From Nocardia niwae NBRC 108934 = DSM 45340 (lineage in GTDB: Bacteria > Actinomycetota > Actinomycetes > Mycobacteriales > Mycobacteriaceae): 64,000 nt of DNA. Both the position numbers and the translations under genes were made by a program. The notes beneath the pieces were generated by a model. It did not search any database, was not told the origin of the DNA, and saw nothing but the letters and a program-made list of their open reading frames with translations. The stretch is from NCBI RefSeq assembly GCF_001613465.1, contig NZ_BDCK01000017.1, positions 310,001 through 374,000 of the forward strand. The letters run 5' to 3'. Below are positions 62,123 through 64,000 of the stretch, piece after piece (the stretch's first letter is position 1; every line of letters begins with the position of its first letter).

Positions 62123-63178
62123 CTACGCCGAAGCGTTGTCGTCGAGCGGCCGGATCGGCATGGCCAGGGTGGTGAGATCTCCGTCGGTGGCGGAGCGCAG
62201 GATCACCGGTTGATCGGCGGCGACGATGTCGAGCATGAGGTCGGGGCCGAGCGCGGTGTGGACGGCGGGAAGCAGCGTCGCGGGATCGAACGACAGCGTG
62301 ACAGCGGAGCCGGTGACCTGTGCGGGCAGGTGATGCCGCGCGCCGGGCGCGGTTGCCACGATCTCGGTCGGATGGAACGCGAAACGCACTGTGGCACCGA
62401 TCTTTTCGAGAAGGCTCAACAGCGTGTGCCGGGCGACGAGCACTCGGGTGCGGACCGGTCCCAGTTCCGCCAGCAGGGTGCGATGGTCGGGGAAGACGCC
62501 GTCGATGACAGCCGACCGGTGTTCTCCGCCGTTTCCGGCGAGAAGCAGTCCGTCGTCCACCGGAGTCGCGACGACCTCGTCCATGTCGCGCAACGCCTCG
62601 GTGATCGACGCGAGTCCGTCCGGATCGAGCACCACGGACCACTCGCCGCCGTGCTGCCGGTCCGCCACCACGGTGCGGGTAAACAGGCGGTATCGGTCGG
62701 TGGCCGTGAGAGTCACCGCGTTCGCGCCCGCTTCCAGGAGAACGCCCGCCAGCACGGGAATCTCGCGGGTACGCGCCGAGGCGGCGCGGACCTGCTCGAG
62801 CGCCTCCGCCAGCACCGCCGCCTCGACCGCCACGTGCGCGCCGAGCGACCGCTTGACCACGGCGGCGACGCGTGCGGCCGCGTGCGCCCGCCGTGTCAGT
62901 TCCGCCACGTGACGGTCGAGCAGGCGCCCCGCTCGCTCGGCGTCGCCGGCCAGAATCTGCGCGATCGCCTCCAGTGGCAGATCGATCGCGCGCAGCCGGC
63001 GGATGAGCGTTGCCCGCTCCCGCTGCGCCTCGGTGTAGTAGCGGTATCCGGTCAGCGGGTCGACCCGAGCCGGAACGAGCAGGCCGCAGTCGTCGTAGAA
63101 CCGCAGCGCGCTCGTCGTCAGCCCACTGGCGCGCGCGAGCACACCGATCGTCATCAACCCTGTCGGCTCCGAACTCAC
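62123..63178 (-). CDS. MerR family regulator fused to a DnaN beta-clamp-like domain
   Basis: A 351-aa fusion. The N-terminal MerR HTH covers about residues 8-75 (MTIGVLARASGLTTSALRFY, DDCGLLVPARVDPLTGYRYY). A helical dimerisation linker lies at about 78-115. The rest (about 128-345) resembles beta-clamp domains: IPVLAGVLLEAGANAVTLTA, TDRYRLFTRTVVAD, VIDGVFPDHRTLLAEL, SFDPATLLPAVHTAL and VILRSATDGDLTTLAMPI. A sliding-clamp fold as MerR effector domain is unusual. The GTG at 63178 is chosen; ATG 63154 is an alternative. Clamp-loading function is unlikely in a single copy of this length. Confidence 0.82.
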   Translation of the reverse strand: MSSEPTGLMTIGVLARASGLTTSALRFYDDCGLLVPARVDPLTGYRYYTEAQRERATLIRRLRAIDLPLEAIAQILAGDAERAGRLLDRHVAELTRRAHAAARVAAVVKRSLGAHVAVEAAVLAEALEQVRAASARTREIPVLAGVLLEAGANAVTLTATDRYRLFTRTVVADRQHGGEWSVVLDPDGLASITEALRDMDEVVATPVDDGLLLAGNGGEHRSAVIDGVFPDHRTLLAELGPVRTRVLVARHTLLSLLEKIGATVRFAFHPTEIVATAPGARHHLPAQVTGSAVTLSFDPATLLPAVHTALGPDLMLDIVAADQPVILRSATDGDLTTLAMPIRPLDDNASA

Positions 63179-63187
63179 CACCCGGCC

Positions 63188-63218
63188 ATCATGGAGCCTC
63201 AACCAACTCGAAGGTCAA
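63188..63218 (-). promoter_or_regulatory. MerR-type promoter with 19-bp spacer
   Basis: On the minus strand TTGACC (63218-63213) and CATGAT (63193-63188) are separated by 19 bp, the overlong spacer recognised by MerR regulators. Between them lies an imperfect dyad CCTTCGA...TTGAGG. The promoter lies just upstream of the merR-clamp gene and suits autoregulation. Confidence 0.5.
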
Positions 63219-63231
63219 CCCCACGGACCGG

Positions 63232-63570
63232 TCAGTCGGTGGGGGTCACACGCCAGCGGCGTGACCAGTCCCAGACCGATCCGAGTGCCGTGCCGAGCTC
63301 GACGCCCGCGGTGGTCAATTCATAGGACTTGTCCGGGTTCTTCGCGATCAGGCCCGCGGACTGCAGGTGCTGTAGGCGCACCGACAGCATGCTGGAGGAG
63401 CAATTGCCCATGCGCCTGCGCAGTTCGAGGAAGCCGAGGCGGTCGGGTTCCAGCTCCCACAGGATGCGCAGGATCCAGCGCTGGCCGAGCAGGTCCATCG
63501 TGGCCAGCAGCGGCGCGCTCGCCGGGTCTTCCCGGCCACGCGGCGGCTTGGCTTCGTTTGCGCTTCTCAT
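63232..63570 (-). CDS. HxlR family transcriptional regulator
   Basis: A 112-aa winged-helix regulator: MDLLGQRWILRILWELEPDR, LGFLELRRRMGNCSSSMLSV, RLQHLQSAGLIAKNPDKSYE and LTTAGVELGTALGSVWDWSR fit the HxlR pattern, though the usual N-terminal cysteine is moved into the HTH (GNCSSS). It is divergent from the short-chain dehydrogenase gene and probably represses it. TATGCT lies 8 bases before the ATG, so the mRNA is probably leaderless. Confidence 0.88.
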   Translation of the reverse strand: MRSANEAKPPRGREDPASAPLLATMDLLGQRWILRILWELEPDRLGFLELRRRMGNCSSSMLSVRLQHLQSAGLIAKNPDKSYELTTAGVELGTALGSVWDWSRRWRVTPTD

Positions 63571-63572
63571 TT

Positions 63573-63601
63573 AGAACCAGCATAGTGGTTCTGAATCAGA
63601 A
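63573..63601. promoter_or_regulatory. HxlR operator region
   Basis: Two overlapping palindromes: AGAACCA (63573-63579) with TGGTTCT (63586-63592), perfect 7-bp arms six bases apart, and TTCTGAATCAGAA (63589-63601), a 13-bp perfect palindrome. The first covers the -10 TATGCT of the hxlR gene. Confidence 0.6.
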
Positions 63602-63633
63602 GCATCGCCCGGGTCGCCGGGCGGACCGAGAGG

Positions 63634-64000
63634 GTGACGGTGGACGACACGACCGGACGGCGAATCGTTCTGATCACGGGCGCCTCCCGCGGTATCGGCG
63701 CGGAGACCGCTCGGGGTGCTGGCGGCGCGGGGTGACCACGTGGTGATCAACTACCGGGAGAAGGCCAAGCGAGCCGACGCGCTCGCGGAGTCGATCCGGC
63801 AGGCGGGCGGCAGTGCCTCCACGGTGGGCGCCGACATCGCCGACGCGGACTCGGCCCGTGCGCTGCTCGCCGCGGTTGTCGACCAGTTCGGGCGGCTGGA
63901 CGTGCTGGTACTCAACGCTTCCGGTGGGCTGGAGCGCAATGCCGCGCCCGGTTACGCGATGGCGCTCAACCGCGACGCGCAGGAACGACTGGTGCGGCTC
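63634..64000 (+). pseudogene. Short-chain dehydrogenase/reductase, frameshifted and cut by window end
   Basis: From GTG 63634 the frame reads RRIVLITGASRGIGAETA, the classic SDR cofactor motif TGxxxGIG, then shifts after CGGGG (63712-63716) into a stop at 63733. Removing one G restores the frame through RGDHVVINYREKAKRADALA, VGADIADADSARALLA and LDVLVLNASGG (the NNAG-like motif) to the window edge. The gene is divergent from hxlR. Either a G4 homopolymer error or a real loss of function. Confidence 0.75.

Overview
The window is high-GC actinobacterial chromosome, most likely from a Nocardia or a close mycolic-acid-containing relative. The evidence is the gene order khpA-rimM-trmD-rplS-lepB-rnhB, then yraN-comM-dprA-xerC, then rpsB-tsf-pyrH-frr-cdsA-rlmN, then dxr-rip1-ispG-(GNAT)-PBP. 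This is the mycobacterial order with nocardial accessory genes inserted. EspG-like, PPE-like and DUF3558 proteins, GTG and TTG starts and many leaderless-looking promoters fit the same group.

Layout. 0-1.6 kb: KH protein, RimM and TrmD (rRNA/tRNA maturation). 1.6-5.8 kb: a GAF-LuxR regulator divergent from two overlapping acyl-CoA synthetases. 6-12.3 kb: Tex, a membrane protein, RplS, LepB, RnhB and DUF2469. 12.4-17 kb: YraN, ComM, a DprA with a very long N-terminus, and XerC. 17-27.6 kb is accessory: an FHA-HTH protein, a secreted serine protease, a TetR/MFS efflux pair with a clear operator, an acetoacetate-decarboxylase-like protein behind a KstR-like site, two DUF202 proteins, an alkyl sulfatase, DUF1990 and an M23-like peptidase. 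28-43.2 kb is mostly core: translation factors, UMP kinase, CDP-diglyceride synthase, RlmN, two MEP isoprenoid genes (dxr, ispG), the Rip1-type site-2 protease and a lipoprotein PBP, with small regulators and secreted proteins between them.

44.4-50.3 kb is the most unusual part. Two proteins built only of IPT/TIG immunoglobulin-like repeats (12 and 3 repeats, no signal peptide) flank a translationally coupled three-gene phage-like cassette (holin-like, membrane protein, membrane-anchored coiled coil). The cassette follows a truncated third TIG gene. All three units have homologous leaders with the same 19-bp tandem motif about 115-125 bp upstream of the start codon. I read this as one co-regulated system, perhaps TIG filaments or adhesins released by holins, that I do not recognise as described.

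51.3-57 kb is a locally AT-richer island of type VII secretion satellite genes without any secretion core: two lipoproteins, WXG-like proteins, a YbaB-like protein, EspG and a PPE-like protein. It is followed by an XRE/DUF397 regulatory pair whose upstream region has four TGGAACC boxes, and by a divergent hypothetical plus DUF4254 pair. 59.4-61.4 kb holds a nitrobindin-like haem protein and a TIGR03118 lipoprotein, divergent around a putative iron box. 61.4-64 kb holds a TPR-like protein, a MerR regulator fused to a DNA-polymerase-III beta-clamp-like domain, an HxlR regulator with a clear operator, and a short-chain dehydrogenase with a frameshift at a G4 run, cut by the window end.

No tRNA, rRNA, CRISPR array, insertion sequence or integrase other than the chromosomal XerC was seen. 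All family assignments come from reading motifs, not from database searches.
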